Shown piece after piece: positions 17,249 to 26,393 of a stretch of DNA of 64,000 bases. The notes beneath the pieces are model-generated. The model did no database searches, had not been told where the DNA came from, and saw only the letters and a list, made by a program, of their open reading frames with translations. Where the stretch lies: positions 186,001-250,000 of the forward strand of contig NZ_JANUDX010000002.1 of assembly GCF_024810105.1 (NCBI RefSeq). The letters run 5' to 3'. The translations under genes were made by a program, and so were the position numbers. Position 1 is the stretch's first letter. Each line of letters opens with the position of its first letter. This DNA comes from Stenotrophomonas sp. BIGb0135 (GTDB lineage Bacteria; Pseudomonadota; Gammaproteobacteria; Xanthomonadales; Xanthomonadaceae).

Positions 17249-19312
17249 ATGAAACTTCGTTACGCCCTGCTGCCGTTGTGCCTGCTGACTGCGATGCCGT
17301 CGCTGGCCGCCACGCGTGGCCTGGATGTGCGCGACATGATCGCGCTGGATCGTGTCTCGGCCCCGCTGCTGACCGCCGATGGCGGCAACGTGGTGTTCGC
17401 CAAGCGCGTGGTCGGCAGTGACAGCAAGGCCAGCACCGGCCTGTTCATCCGCAACCTGCGCACGCGTGACCTGGCGCCGCCCAAGCCGCTGACCCCGGCC
17501 GGCTGGAACGTCAACTCGGCGGCACTGTCGGCCGACGGCGGCACCGTGTATTTCCTCAGCGCCAAGGGCGGCAGCCAGCAGCTGTATTCGCAGCCGATCG
17601 CCGGCGGCGCCCCGCGCCAGCTGACCGACTTCGCGGTGGAGGTGGACAGCTTCCACGTGTCCCCGCAGGGCGACCGTGTGGTCTTCAGCAGCGGCGTGTT
17701 CCAGGCCTGCGGCTCGGACCTGGCCTGCACCAGCAAGAAGCTGGACGCGCACAAGGCGCGCAAGAACACCGGTGAAGTCTTCGACACGCTGTTCGTGCGC
17801 CATTGGGACACCTGGGCCGATGGCCGCCGCAACACCCTGTTCGTGGCGCCGTTGCCGGCGGCCAAGGCCGCTGCGGTGAAGGGCGCCTCGGCGATCAGCG
17901 CCACCCTCGACGGCGACGCGCCGTCCAAGCCGTTCGGCGGCAACGACGACTTCGCCTGGGCGCCGGACGGCAAGAGCGTGGTCGCCTCCATCCGCGTGGC
18001 CGGCAAGCAGGAACCGTGGTCGACCAACTTCGACCTGTACCGCCTCGACGTGGACGGCAAGCAGGCCCCGGTCAACCTTACCGCGTCCAACCCGGCCTGG
18101 GATGCCGGCCCGGTGTTCAGCGCCGACGGCAAGACCCTGTACTACCGCGCGATGAAGCGCCCGGGCTTCGAGGCGGACCGCTTCGGGGTGATGGCGCTGG
18201 ACCTGGCCTCGGGCAAGACCCGCGAGATCGCGCCCAAGTGGGACCGCTCGGCCGGTGAAATCGTCCTGGCCGCCGACGGCAACAGCTTCTACGCCGGTGC
18301 CGACGACCTGGGCGAACACCGCCTGTTCAACATCGACATCGCCACCGGCAAGGCCACCGTCGTCGCCGAAGGCGGCAGCATCGGTTCGCCGGTGATCGCC
18401 GGTCCCACGCTGGCGTACACGAAGAACAGCCTCAAGAGTGGCGACCAGATCGTGGTGGCCGCCGCCGATGGCAGCAGCCCGCGCGAGATCACCCCGAGCG
18501 CCTCGCAGATGCTGCCCGACGTGGCCTTCGGCGATTACGAGCAGTTCCAGTTCAAGGGCTGGAACAACGACACCGTGCACGGGTATGTGGTCAAGCCGTA
18601 CAACTACCAGGAAGGCAAGACCTACCCGGTCGCGTTCCTGATCCACGGCGGCCCGCAGGGCAGCTTCGGCAATGGCTGGAGCTACCGGTGGAACCCGCAG
18701 ACCTACGCCGGCCAGGGCTACGCGGTGGTGATGATCGACTTCCACGGGTCCACCGGCTACGGCCAGGAATTCACCGATGCGATCAGCCAGCACTGGGGCG
18801 ATCGCCCGCTGGAAGACCTGCAGAAGGGCTGGGCCGCGGCGCAGAAGCAGTACCCGTTCCTCAACGGCGACAAGGCCTGCGCGCTGGGTGCCAGCTATGG
18901 CGGCTTCATGGTCAACTGGATCGCCGGCAACTGGAACGAGCCGTGGAAGTGCCTGGTCAACCATGACGGCGTGTTCGACCAGCGCATGATGGGCTACGCC
19001 ACCGAAGAGCTGTGGTTCACCGAGTGGGAGCAGGGCGGCACGCCGTACCAGAAGGCCGCCAGCTACGAGAAGTTCAACCCGGTCAACCACGTGTCGGACT
19101 GGAAGAAGCCGATCCTGATCGTGCATGGCCAGCTCGACTACCGCATTCCGGTGGAGCAGGGCCTGGCCGCGTTCACCGCGGCGCAGCGCCAGGGCATCGA
19201 GTCCAAGTTCCTGTACTTCCCGGACGAGAACCACTGGGTGCTCAAGCCGCAGAACAGCGTGCAGTGGCACGACACCGTCAACGGCTGGTTGAAGCAGCAC
19301 ATCGGCGAGTAA
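17249..19312 (+). CDS. S9 family peptidase (dipeptidyl/acylaminoacyl-peptidase type), exported
   Basis: About 687 residues: a cleavable signal peptide (MKLRYALLPLCLLTAMPSLA), a WD40/TolB-like propeller with repeated blocks such as DFAWAPDGKSVVASIRVAGK, and an S9 catalytic domain from about residue 440. Readable triad: Ser549 (LGASYGGFMVNW), Asp630 (VHGQLDYRIP) and His662 (FPDENHWV). This motif set is the DPP/acylaminoacyl-peptidase type and differs from the two tandem S9 genes upstream, so it is not part of that duplication. The ATG at 17249 fits the signal peptide; the open frame further upstream is discounted. The nine-unit repeat array begins immediately after the stop. Confidence 0.9.
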   Translation: MKLRYALLPLCLLTAMPSLAATRGLDVRDMIALDRVSAPLLTADGGNVVFAKRVVGSDSKASTGLFIRNLRTRDLAPPKPLTPAGWNVNSAALSADGGTVYFLSAKGGSQQLYSQPIAGGAPRQLTDFAVEVDSFHVSPQGDRVVFSSGVFQACGSDLACTSKKLDAHKARKNTGEVFDTLFVRHWDTWADGRRNTLFVAPLPAAKAAAVKGASAISATLDGDAPSKPFGGNDDFAWAPDGKSVVASIRVAGKQEPWSTNFDLYRLDVDGKQAPVNLTASNPAWDAGPVFSADGKTLYYRAMKRPGFEADRFGVMALDLASGKTREIAPKWDRSAGEIVLAADGNSFYAGADDLGEHRLFNIDIATGKATVVAEGGSIGSPVIAGPTLAYTKNSLKSGDQIVVAAADGSSPREITPSASQMLPDVAFGDYEQFQFKGWNNDTVHGYVVKPYNYQEGKTYPVAFLIHGGPQGSFGNGWSYRWNPQTYAGQGYAVVMIDFHGSTGYGQEFTDAISQHWGDRPLEDLQKGWAAAQKQYPFLNGDKACALGASYGGFMVNWIAGNWNEPWKCLVNHDGVFDQRMMGYATEELWFTEWEQGGTPYQKAASYEKFNPVNHVSDWKKPILIVHGQLDYRIPVEQGLAAFTAAQRQGIESKFLYFPDENHWVLKPQNSVQWHDTVNGWLKQHIGE

Positions 19313-19313
19313 G

Positions 19314-19733
19314 CCCGTCCGTAGAGCCGACCGTTGGTCGGCTGCAACAGGCAGCAGCGGCCCATCCGTAACGCCGACCGTTGGTCGGCCGCAACAGGTA
19401 GCAGCGGCCCATCCGTAGAGCCGACCGTTGGTCGGCTGCCACAGGCCGCAGCGGCCCGTCCGTAAAGCCGCCCATTGGTCGGCTGCAACAGGCCGCAGCG
19501 GCCCATCCGTAGAGCCGACCGTTGGTCGGCTGCAACAGGCAGCAGCGGCCCATTCGTAGAGCCGACCGTTGGTCGGCTGCAACAGGCAGCAGCGGCCCAT
19601 TCGTAGAGCCGACCGTTGGTCGGCTGCCACAGGTAGCAGCGGCCCGTCCGTAAAGCCGCCCGTTGGTCGGCTTTAACAGGTCGCAGCGGCCCATCCGTAA
19701 AGCCGCCCGTTGGTCGGCTGCAACAGGTCGCAG
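19314..19733 (+). repeat. Tandem array of nine 47-bp SMAG-containing units
   Basis: Units begin about every 47 bases from 19314 (19314, 19361 and so on to 19690); the ninth is truncated. Each has the form CCC(A/G)TCCGTA(G/A)(A/C)GCC then G(A/C)CCGTTGGTCGGC, then a variable CAACAGG..GCAGCGG tail. The GTAG-started palindrome GTAGAGCCGACCGTTGGTCG GCT is SMAG-like. Variation is confined to a few positions, mainly GCCGACC versus GCCGCCC. There is no gene in 19313-19874; the remaining 140 bases hold a further inverted repeat (CTGCACTGG near 19748 and CCAGTGCA near 19788). Confidence 0.85.
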
Positions 19734-19874
19734 TACGGTCTCGGTCGGCTGCACTGGATTGCTTGTCCCCATCGGGACCAGTGCAACGGTCCCGCCCCAG
19801 GCCGCCGCAGCCGACTTACGCTCAGCGCTACGTCTCCTCCGTGCAACTGTTTACCCACCAGGCACCCCGCACCC

Positions 19875-21116
19875 GTGAAAGCACCCGCCCTCATCCAGAA
19901 CGACATCGTCGTCTTCGGCCTGATCGCCGCCACCCTCGGCGCGGTGTTCTGGACCGCCTCGCGCGAGCAGGGCCTGTGGAAGCGCTTCTACACGGTCGTG
20001 CCGGCGCTGCTGCTGTGTTACCTGCTGCCCGGCATCTACAACACGGTCGGGCTGATCGATGGGCAGAACACGCACCTGTACAACCCGGTGGCCCGCGACA
20101 TCCTGCTGCCGGCCGCGCTGGTGCTGCTCACCCTGGCGGTGGACATCAAGGGCATCCTGCGGCTGGGGCCGAAGCTGATCGTGATGTACCTGGGCGCCTC
20201 CTTCAGCATCATGCTGGGCGCGGTGGTGGCCTTCCAGCTGATGAAGTGGCTGCACCCGGCCACCGTGGCGGGCGATACCTGGGCGGGCATGGCCGCCCTG
20301 GCCGGCAGCTGGATTGGGGGCGGTGCCAACATGCTGGCCATGCGCGAGGTGTTCGACGTCAATGCGACCACCTTCGGCCAGTTCGCCGTGGTCGACGTGG
20401 GCGTGGGCTATGTGTGGATGGCGGCGTTGATCTTCCTGGCCGGACGCGCGGCGAGGATCGATGCACGCAGTGGCGCCGATACCTCCGGTATCGACGAACT
20501 GAAGCTGCGCATCGAGAAGTTCCGCAGCGAACACGAGCGCGTGGCCAGCCTTACCGACCTGATGCTGATCGTCGCGGTCGCCTTTGGCACGGTCGGTCTC
20601 TCGCACGCGATCGCCGGACCGGTCTCGGCGTGGTTCAAGGGCCACGTCAGCTGGGCCCCGCAGTTCAGCCTGGACGCACCGTTCGTGTGGGTGGTGGTGA
20701 TTTCCACCACCTGCGGCCTGGCGCTGAGCTTCACCCGCGCGCGCAACCTGGAAGGGGCAGGGGCCTCCAAGCTGGGGTCGCTGCTGCTGTATTTCCTGAT
20801 CGCCTGCATCGGCATGCAGATGGACCTGCTGGCATTGCTGGACCGCCCGTGGCTGTTCCTGCTGGGCATCATCTGGATCGCGGTGCACATCGTGCTGCTG
20901 TGGGCGTTGGCGCGGGTGTTGAAGGTGCCGTTCTTCTATTTCGCGATCGGCTCGCAGTCCAACATCGGCGGCCCGGCCTCGGCACCGGTGGTCGCCGCCG
21001 CCTTCCACCCGTCACTGGCCCCGGTCGGCGTGCTGCTGGGCACGATGGGGTATGCCACCGGCACCTACCTGGCCTACATCGTCGGCATCACGCTGCGCGC
21101 CATGGCCGGGCAATAG
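19875..21116 (+). CDS. DUF819 family membrane protein
   Basis: 413 residues with ten to twelve membrane segments. The sequence matches the DUF819 (YjcL-like) pattern: GSWIGGGANMLAMREVF in the middle, AVVDVGVGYVWMAALIFLAG, and GSQSNIGGPASAPVVAAAF near the C-terminus. Gly-rich membrane loops suggest a carrier fold, but the substrate is unknown. The GTG at 19875 is preferred because it gives a standard N-terminus just before the first hydrophobic helix (VVFGLIAATLGAVFW); the longer frame runs into the repeat array. Confidence 0.8.
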   Translation: MKAPALIQNDIVVFGLIAATLGAVFWTASREQGLWKRFYTVVPALLLCYLLPGIYNTVGLIDGQNTHLYNPVARDILLPAALVLLTLAVDIKGILRLGPKLIVMYLGASFSIMLGAVVAFQLMKWLHPATVAGDTWAGMAALAGSWIGGGANMLAMREVFDVNATTFGQFAVVDVGVGYVWMAALIFLAGRAARIDARSGADTSGIDELKLRIEKFRSEHERVASLTDLMLIVAVAFGTVGLSHAIAGPVSAWFKGHVSWAPQFSLDAPFVWVVVISTTCGLALSFTRARNLEGAGASKLGSLLLYFLIACIGMQMDLLALLDRPWLFLLGIIWIAVHIVLLWALARVLKVPFFYFAIGSQSNIGGPASAPVVAAAFHPSLAPVGVLLGTMGYATGTYLAYIVGITLRAMAGQ

Positions 21117-22028
21117 AACCATACGCGCGCAGCGCAGCACCATCAGGGGTTCATGCGCTCGGAACGGAGAGCATCCACGCATGGCGTGGATCTACGGGAG
21201 CCGGTGCGCCGGTTTGAACGCGAGCCCACCCGCGCACCGATTGAAACGCAGCCCACGCGCACACCGATTGAAATGCCCGACCATGCGATAGCAACGCCCG
21301 TAGATCCACGCCATGCGTGGATACCGCGCGCAGCGCGGCACCATCAGGGGTTCATGAGCATCGGAACGGAGAGCATCCACGCATGGCGTGGATCTACGGA
21401 AACCGGTGCGTCGGTTTGAACGCGGGCCCCACCCGCGCACCGATTGAAACGCGGCCCACGCGCACACCGATTGAAATGCCCGACCATGCGATAGCAACAC
21501 CCGTAGATCCACGCCATGCGTGGATACCGCGCGCAGCGCGGCACCGTCAGGGGTTCATGCGCATCGGAACGGAGAGCATCCACGCATGGCGTGGATCTAC
21601 GCAAACCGGTGCGTCGGTTTGAACACGGGCCCCACCCGCGCACCGATTGAAACGCGGCCGACGCGCACACCGATTGAAATGCCCGACCACCCGATAACAA
21701 TCCCCGTAGATCCACGCCGTGCGTGGATACCGCGCGCAGCGCGGCACCGTCAGGGGTTCATGAGCATCGGAACGGAGCGCATCCACGCATGGCGTGGATC
21801 TACGGGAGCCGGTGCGCCGGTTTGAACGCGAGCCCACCCGCGCACCGATTGAAACGCGGCCCACGCGCACACCGATGGAAATGCCCGACCACGCGCACAC
21901 CGATTGAAATGCCCGACCACCCGATAACAAATCCCGTAGATCCACGCCATGCGTGAATACCGCGCGCAGCGCGGCACCATCAGGCGTTCATGACCGCGGA
22001 ACGAAGCGCATCCACGCATGGCGTGGAT
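21117..22028. repeat. Array of ~203-bp units made of head-to-head SMAG-type palindromes
   Basis: GTAGATCCACGCCATGCGTG recurs at 21300, 21503, 21706 (one base changed) and 21936 (slightly degenerate), spacings 203, 203 and 230. Each unit also has the opposite-facing ATCCACGCATGGCGTGGATC TAC and fixed blocks such as CGCGCAGCGCGGCACC, GGGGTTCATG, and one to three copies of CACACCGATTGAAATGCCCG-like sequence. The longer last interval comes from an extra ~27-bp CACCGAT(T/G)GAAATGCCCGAC copy. Several open frames run through the array, but they are period-driven and not genes. The array runs into the 3' end of the gene at 22029. Confidence 0.85.
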
Positions 22029-22514
22029 CTACGCCGTGAGCAGGCCGCGCTCGATCAGCCACGCCCTGGCGTCTTCCGCATCCTGCTCGAACCAGGCCCG
22101 CGTCGACCCCAGGCGATACGTGTACCCCCACGTATCCATGTCGCGCATCAACCGGTCGCTGCCCACGCCGGGCAGCTGCGCGGCCAGCACGATCTGCAGG
22201 TAACAGGTGGCGTCTTCCTCGGGGACCGAGTCGGTGGCATCGGTATGCACCAGCGCGCGTCGCTCCGGCGGCAGCACGATCAGGTGGCAGGCCTCGTGCA
22301 GCATCGAATGCACCGGCGTGTCGTCACGCACGTAGACATCGCTGCCGATGATCCCGGCTTCCGGCTCGCCCCAGTAACTGCCCGGAATCGGCGCAGCGTC
22401 GTCCACCCTGTGCAGGCGCAGCTGGTGCGCGGCAAGCAGGGCGACGGCATCGTCGAAACGAATATCGCCGACGCAGGTCACCTGGGCGTCGGCGGCGATA
22501 ACTTCAGTCGTCAT
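22029..22514 (-). CDS. Unknown protein with HExxH-like motif
   Basis: 161 residues, no signal peptide or membrane segment. The central stretch PVHSMLHEACHLIVLPPERR contains HEACH, matching the HExxH zinc-protease signature in a helix-like context, so a metallopeptidase-like fold is possible. The rest (SYWGEPEAGIIGSDVYVRDD; DMDTWGYTYRLGSTRAWFEQ) is not recognised. The ATG at 22514 follows the end of minE by 46 bases, so it may be read with the min operon. The TAG stop lies inside a SMAG palindrome of the adjoining array, so the repeat sets the C-terminus (ERGLLTA). Confidence 0.65.
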   Translation of the reverse strand: MTTEVIAADAQVTCVGDIRFDDAVALLAAHQLRLHRVDDAAPIPGSYWGEPEAGIIGSDVYVRDDTPVHSMLHEACHLIVLPPERRALVHTDATDSVPEEDATCYLQIVLAAQLPGVGSDRLMRDMDTWGYTYRLGSTRAWFEQDAEDARAWLIERGLLTA

Positions 22515-22528
22515 GGTGTCTGCGTTGA

Positions 22529-22554
22529 TCGCCCCTCCCGGTGGGAAGGGGCGA
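22529..22554 (-). terminator. Possible hairpin after minE
   Basis: TCGCCCCTCCC and GGGAAGGGGCGA pair imperfectly in the 46-base gap between minE and the downstream gene. There is no T-tract, so read-through into the next gene is likely. Confidence 0.35.
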
Positions 22555-22560
22555 CCAGGC

Positions 22561-22821
22561 TCAGGGCTGCTGCGGGCCTTCGGGCAAGGCGACGGAGATG
22601 TCGAGCACGTCGTGCTCGCCGTCCTTGACCAGGTCCACCTTGACCGCGTCAGCATCGATGTTGACGTACTTCTTGATCACTTCCAGCAGCTCGCGCTGCA
22701 GAAGGGGCAGGTAATCCGGGCCGCCACGGTGGCTGCGCTCCTGCGCGATGATGATCTGCAGGCGGTTCTTGGCCGTTTCGGCGGTGGTCTTCTTCCGGTT
22801 CAGGAAATCGAACAGTCCCAT
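22561..22821 (-). CDS. minE: Cell division topological specificity factor MinE
   Basis: 86 residues, standard length. The N-terminal amphipathic membrane-targeting stretch ([20 protein letters not shown]) is followed by the MinD-stimulating helix ([12 protein letters not shown]) and the dimerisation domain ([18 protein letters not shown]). It drives MinCD oscillation by activating the MinD ATPase. The start lies two bases past the minD stop, so the genes are translationally linked in the order minC-minD-minE. Confidence 0.97.
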   Translation of the reverse strand: MGLFDFLNRKKTTAETAKNRLQIIIAQERSHRGGPDYLPLLQRELLEVIKKYVNIDADAVKVDLVKDGEHDVLDISVALPEGPQQP

Positions 22822-22823
22822 GC

Positions 22824-23633
22824 TTACCCTCCGAACAGCTTGCTGAAGAAGCCTTTCTTCTCCACGGTGGTGAAGCGCATCGGACGCTCTTCGCCAAGGA
22901 TGCGGCCCACCGCATCTTCGTATGCCTGGCCCGCCGCCGATTCGGGGTCCAGGATGACCGGCTCGCCCTTGTTGGACGCATTGAGCACGTCACCCGACTC
23001 GGGCACCACGCCAATCGCCTTCAGGCCCAGCACTTCTTCCACGTCGGTGATGCTCAGCATCTCGCCACTTTCCACCCGCGCCGGGCTGTAGCGCGTGAGC
23101 AGCAGGAACGCAGGCACGTCCTGGCCCGACTCGGCCTTGTGCGTCTTCGAATCGAGCAGGCCGATGATGCGGTCCGAGTCGCGGACCGACGACACTTCCG
23201 GGTTCACCACCACGACGGCGCGGTCGGCGTAATACATCGCCAGGAACGCGCCCTTTTCGATGCCGGCCGGCGAATCGCAGATGATGTAGTCGAAGCCATC
23301 GGCAGCCAGGTCCTTGAGCACCTTGCCCACGCCTTCCTGGGTCAGCGCATCCTTGTCGCGCGTCTGCGACGCCGCCAGCACGTACAGGTTGTCGAAGCGC
23401 TTGTCCTTGATCAGCGATTGCTTGAGGGTCGCTTCACCGTGCACGACATTGACGAAGTCGTACACCACGCGGCGCTCGCAGCCCATGATCAGGTCCAGGT
23501 TGCGCAGGCCGACGTCGAAGTCGATCACGGCCACCTTCTTGCCACGGCGTGCCAGTCCGCATGCCAGGCTGGCGCTGCTGGTGGTCTTGCCGACGCCGCC
23601 CTTGCCGGAAGTGACTACGATGATTTCAGCCAA
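22824..23633 (-). CDS. minD: Septum site-determining ATPase MinD
   Basis: 269-residue ParA/MinD-type ATPase that recruits MinC to the polar membrane. The deviant Walker A motif [20 protein letters not shown] is at the N-terminus, followed by [14 protein letters not shown] and the switch [14 protein letters not shown]. The C-terminal amphipathic membrane-targeting helix is visible ([17 protein letters not shown]). It sits 35 bases after minC. Confidence 0.97.
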   Translation of the reverse strand: MAEIIVVTSGKGGVGKTTSSASLACGLARRGKKVAVIDFDVGLRNLDLIMGCERRVVYDFVNVVHGEATLKQSLIKDKRFDNLYVLAASQTRDKDALTQEGVGKVLKDLAADGFDYIICDSPAGIEKGAFLAMYYADRAVVVVNPEVSSVRDSDRIIGLLDSKTHKAESGQDVPAFLLLTRYSPARVESGEMLSITDVEEVLGLKAIGVVPESGDVLNASNKGEPVILDPESAAGQAYEDAVGRILGEERPMRFTTVEKKGFFSKLFGG

Positions 23634-23668
23634 AGGACTTCTCCTGATTCATTTGTTTGGGCGCCGGA

Positions 23669-24445
23669 TCAGTCCAGCGCCGCGATCTTGATCTGGTCCT
23701 GTTCCAGCCACACCTGCACGGCCTTGCCGCGCAGGGTGTCCGGGACATCGTCCAGTACCTTGTAATGGCCGGCGATTGCGACCAGTTCAGCATGGAATTC
23801 ACGGCAGAAGATGCGCGCCGTGGTGTTGCCTTGGGCACCTGCCAGGGCACGGCCCCGCAGCGTACCGTAGATATGGATGCTGCCGTCGGCGATCACTTCG
23901 GCACCGGCGCCGACCGTGGCCATGACCGTCAGGTCGCAGTTCTCGGCGTACAGCTGCTGGCCCGAACGCACGTTGCTGGTCTGCATCCGGCCGGGCTGCG
24001 GTGCCTTGGCCGGATCGGCCGGGGCGGCCGGCGGTGCAGCCGCGCGGGTGCGGCGCGCCGGTTCCGGCGCGGGCGCGGGCGGCGGCGGGGCCGACGGCAC
24101 CGCTTCCAGGTCGGCGCGTTCGTACTGCGCACGGAACTTGGCCAGCAGTGGCAGCCCCAGCTGCTGGGAAAGCCGTTCGGTCTCGGGGGTGCCGTAGGCC
24201 AGCGCCACCGGCAGCACGCCGGCGCTGCGCAGGCCGTCAAGCAGCGCCTGTGCGGTGGCCACCTCGGGCACCTGGCTGAGGCCACCGAAGTCCAGGATCA
24301 CCGCCGCGCGCCCGAACAGCTTCGGCGCCCGCGCCACGCGGTCGTGCATTTCGCGGGTGAGGCGTTCCACATCCAGGGTGCGGATGCGCAGGTTGGCGAT
24401 GCCGACCTGGCCGATCTTCAGTTCACCGGCCTGTTCAAAATCCAT
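23669..24445 (-). CDS. minC: Septum site-determining protein MinC
   Basis: FtsZ antagonist of the Min system, 258 residues. The N-terminal domain (about 1-110, GRAAVILDFGGLSQVPEVAT) is joined by a Pro/Ala-rich linker (about 118-160, APPPPAPAPEPARRTRAAAP) to the C-terminal beta-helix domain (SGQQLYAENCDLTVMATVGA; SIHIYGTLRGRALAGAQGN). The start is the ATG at 24445 with GAGGTGG upstream. It lies 13 bases after the GNAT gene, making a four-gene operon. The linker is long and Ala/Pro-rich, as often in Xanthomonadaceae. Confidence 0.95.
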   Translation of the reverse strand: MDFEQAGELKIGQVGIANLRIRTLDVERLTREMHDRVARAPKLFGRAAVILDFGGLSQVPEVATAQALLDGLRSAGVLPVALAYGTPETERLSQQLGLPLLAKFRAQYERADLEAVPSAPPPPAPAPEPARRTRAAAPPAAPADPAKAPQPGRMQTSNVRSGQQLYAENCDLTVMATVGAGAEVIADGSIHIYGTLRGRALAGAQGNTTARIFCREFHAELVAIAGHYKVLDDVPDTLRGKAVQVWLEQDQIKIAALD

Positions 24446-24458
24446 GTTCGCCGCCACC

Positions 24459-25055
24459 TCAGGTCCCCGTCGGTCGATGCGCGCGCAGCGGCTCGCGACG
24501 ATGGCCCACCCAGGGCACGTCGGGCAGCTGGTCGCCGTAGGTGTCGTGCACCCACTGGTAACTGCACAGGTCCTTGAGCAGCATGCTGGCGCGTACGTCG
24601 ACGTGCTCCATGGTGTTCTGCCCGACCTCGCGGAAGCCGAAACTGCCATGGAACAGCAGCGCCGCGTCGGCGCCGTGGTCCAGGAACACCTCGCAGGTCA
24701 TCTGCGGGTAGCGCAGCTCGGCATAGCTCTGCGCATCGGCATAGAACGCACGACCGACGCCGCCGCCGCGACGGCGGCTGGCGACCACGATGCGGTCGAT
24801 ATAGAAGAATTTGCTGTCCAGCTGCTGCTGGAACCAGGCGAAGTTGCTGCTGTCGTGCTGGCTGTCGCTGCCGAAGCCGATCAGGAAGCCGGCCAGGTTG
24901 CCGTCGCGCTCGGCGACGCGGAAATATTCAGCGGTTTCATAGAACAGACGCAGGCGGGCGGCATCCAGCGGCAGGATGGCCAGGCCGGCATTGTTGTTCA
25001 GGGCCAGGACGGAATCGAGCTCGTGCTCGCGCACGTCGCGGATGACAATCGACAT
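24459..25055 (-). CDS. GNAT family N-acetyltransferase
   Basis: 198 residues with GNAT fold features: an acetyl-CoA site block around VVASRRRGGGVGRAFYADAQ (the R/Q-x-x-G-x-G/A region), preceded by FYIDRIV and followed by LFHGSFGFREVGQNTMEHVD. The acceptor is unknown. The ATG at 25055 is chosen because the alternative upstream frame lacks similarity and crosses the promoter of the divergent sensor kinase. It is the first gene of the GNAT-minC-minD-minE unit, which may be transcribed from the 137-base divergent gap. Confidence 0.8.
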   Translation of the reverse strand: MSIVIRDVREHELDSVLALNNNAGLAILPLDAARLRLFYETAEYFRVAERDGNLAGFLIGFGSDSQHDSSNFAWFQQQLDSKFFYIDRIVVASRRRGGGVGRAFYADAQSYAELRYPQMTCEVFLDHGADAALLFHGSFGFREVGQNTMEHVDVRASMLLKDLCSYQWVHDTYGDQLPDVPWVGHRREPLRAHRPTGT

Positions 25056-25192
25056 TGTGACTCCGTGGGGTAACGCGGTTGGCCCATCAAGGGGCCCTCG
25101 TCGGATTATTGCACGGGTCGCCGGCCCTCGCGAATCGGGGGGCATGACTTATGTGGGGGTGCAGGGGCGCAGGTTCAGCCTAAGATGCGTCC

Positions 25193-26383
25193 ATGCTGGG
25201 ATACCTGAGCCAAACCCGAGTACTGCGACTGGCCGGCCTGTTCACCTGGGTCATGGTCGGCCTGCCGGTGGTCTATTCCCAGTACGAATCGCTGCTGCGC
25301 CACCGCGGTGACGGCCTGGACAACTGGGCGGTGTGGCTGTTCACCGCCTACCTGGCGTTCGGCGCGTGCTACTTCTGGTTGACCCGTGGCCTGCGCGACG
25401 GCGGCGGGCATTCGGCCTGGTATGACCGGGTGGTGCTGCTGCTGCTCACGACCTCGGCGCTGGGGGTGAGCTACCTGAGCGGATCGGGCCTGGGCAGCAT
25501 CCTGATGATGGTCGCCGCCGGGGTGATTCCCTGGATGCTGCAGGTGCGCGGCGGAGTGCTGTGGCTGCTGCTGAGCCAGCTGGCGGTGCTGCCGGTGTAC
25601 TACCTGATACTGCGCATGCCGCTGTTCGAAGCGCTGATGCAGTCCCTGCTGTATGGCGGCTTTTCCATGTTCATCTTCGTGACCAGCCTGGTCGCGCGGC
25701 AGCAGACCGACGCCCGCGAAGAGCAGCGCCGGCTCAATACGGAACTGCGCGCCACCCGCGTACTGCTGGCCGAAAGTGCCCGGGTCAACGAGCGCACGCG
25801 CATCTCGCGCGAGCTGCACGACCTGCTGGGCCACCACCTCACCGCGCTCAGCCTGAACCTGGAAGTGGCCGGCCACCTCACCGACGGGCAGGCCCAGGAA
25901 CACGTGCACCAGGCCCACACCCTGGCCAAGCTGCTGCTCACCGACGTGCGCGAGGCGGTCAGCCAGATCCGCGACAGCGGCGCCATCGACCTGGCCGCCG
26001 CGTTGCGTCCGCTCACCGAGCAGGTGCCCTCGCTGGACATCCACCTGGACATTGCCGAACCGCTCAGCGTCGAAGACCCGGAGCGCGCGCACGTGCTGCT
26101 GCGCTGTACCCAGGAAATCATCACCAACGCGGTCCGCCATGCGCGGGCGCGCAACCTGTGGATCCAGGTCCGGCGCGACAGTGAAGGCCAGGTGGTCATC
26201 CAGGCGCATGATGACGGGGTGGGGGCCGACGGCATCGTGGTCGGCAACGGCCTGCGCGGCATGCGCGAGCGCCTGTACCAATGCGGTGGCGAGTTGCAGA
26301 TTGAAACCCGCCGGGGTCAGGGCTTCCGCCTGCGCGCCTCGGTTCCCGGCGCGCCAGTGCTGCTGCTGGCCCCCGTTCCTTGA
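25193..26383 (+). CDS. Sensor histidine kinase, NarL/DesK type
   Basis: 396 residues. The N-terminal ~175 residues form about six membrane helices without a large periplasmic loop, as in DesK-like sensors of membrane state. Then a dimerisation/phosphoacceptor domain (HisKA_3) with VNERTRISRELHDLLGHHLT; the phosphorylated residue should be His209. The ATPase domain follows with the N box (CTQEIITNAVRHARARNL), G1 box (HDDGVGADG) and G2 box (GNGLRGMRERL). Partner of the response regulator ten bases downstream. The signal is unknown. Confidence 0.9.
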   Translation: MLGYLSQTRVLRLAGLFTWVMVGLPVVYSQYESLLRHRGDGLDNWAVWLFTAYLAFGACYFWLTRGLRDGGGHSAWYDRVVLLLLTTSALGVSYLSGSGLGSILMMVAAGVIPWMLQVRGGVLWLLLSQLAVLPVYYLILRMPLFEALMQSLLYGGFSMFIFVTSLVARQQTDAREEQRRLNTELRATRVLLAESARVNERTRISRELHDLLGHHLTALSLNLEVAGHLTDGQAQEHVHQAHTLAKLLLTDVREAVSQIRDSGAIDLAAALRPLTEQVPSLDIHLDIAEPLSVEDPERAHVLLRCTQEIITNAVRHARARNLWIQVRRDSEGQVVIQAHDDGVGADGIVVGNGLRGMRERLYQCGGELQIETRRGQGFRLRASVPGAPVLLLAPVP

Positions 26384-26393
26384 GGAGTGCTCG

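Noticed and set aside
19314..19733. CRISPR array
   Set aside because: Regular spacing, but there are no unique spacers; the whole unit is repeated, and no cas gene is present.
19138..19772. Minus-strand frames with recurring GRLYGRAAAACC-like sequence
   Set aside because: 47-bp repeat units read in one frame give the periodic peptide; no start signal or independent similarity.
21153..22019. Several overlapping open frames of 80-130 codons on both strands with repetitive Arg/His-rich products
   Set aside because: They repeat with the ~203-bp DNA period and exist on both strands; they are a by-product of the SMAG array.
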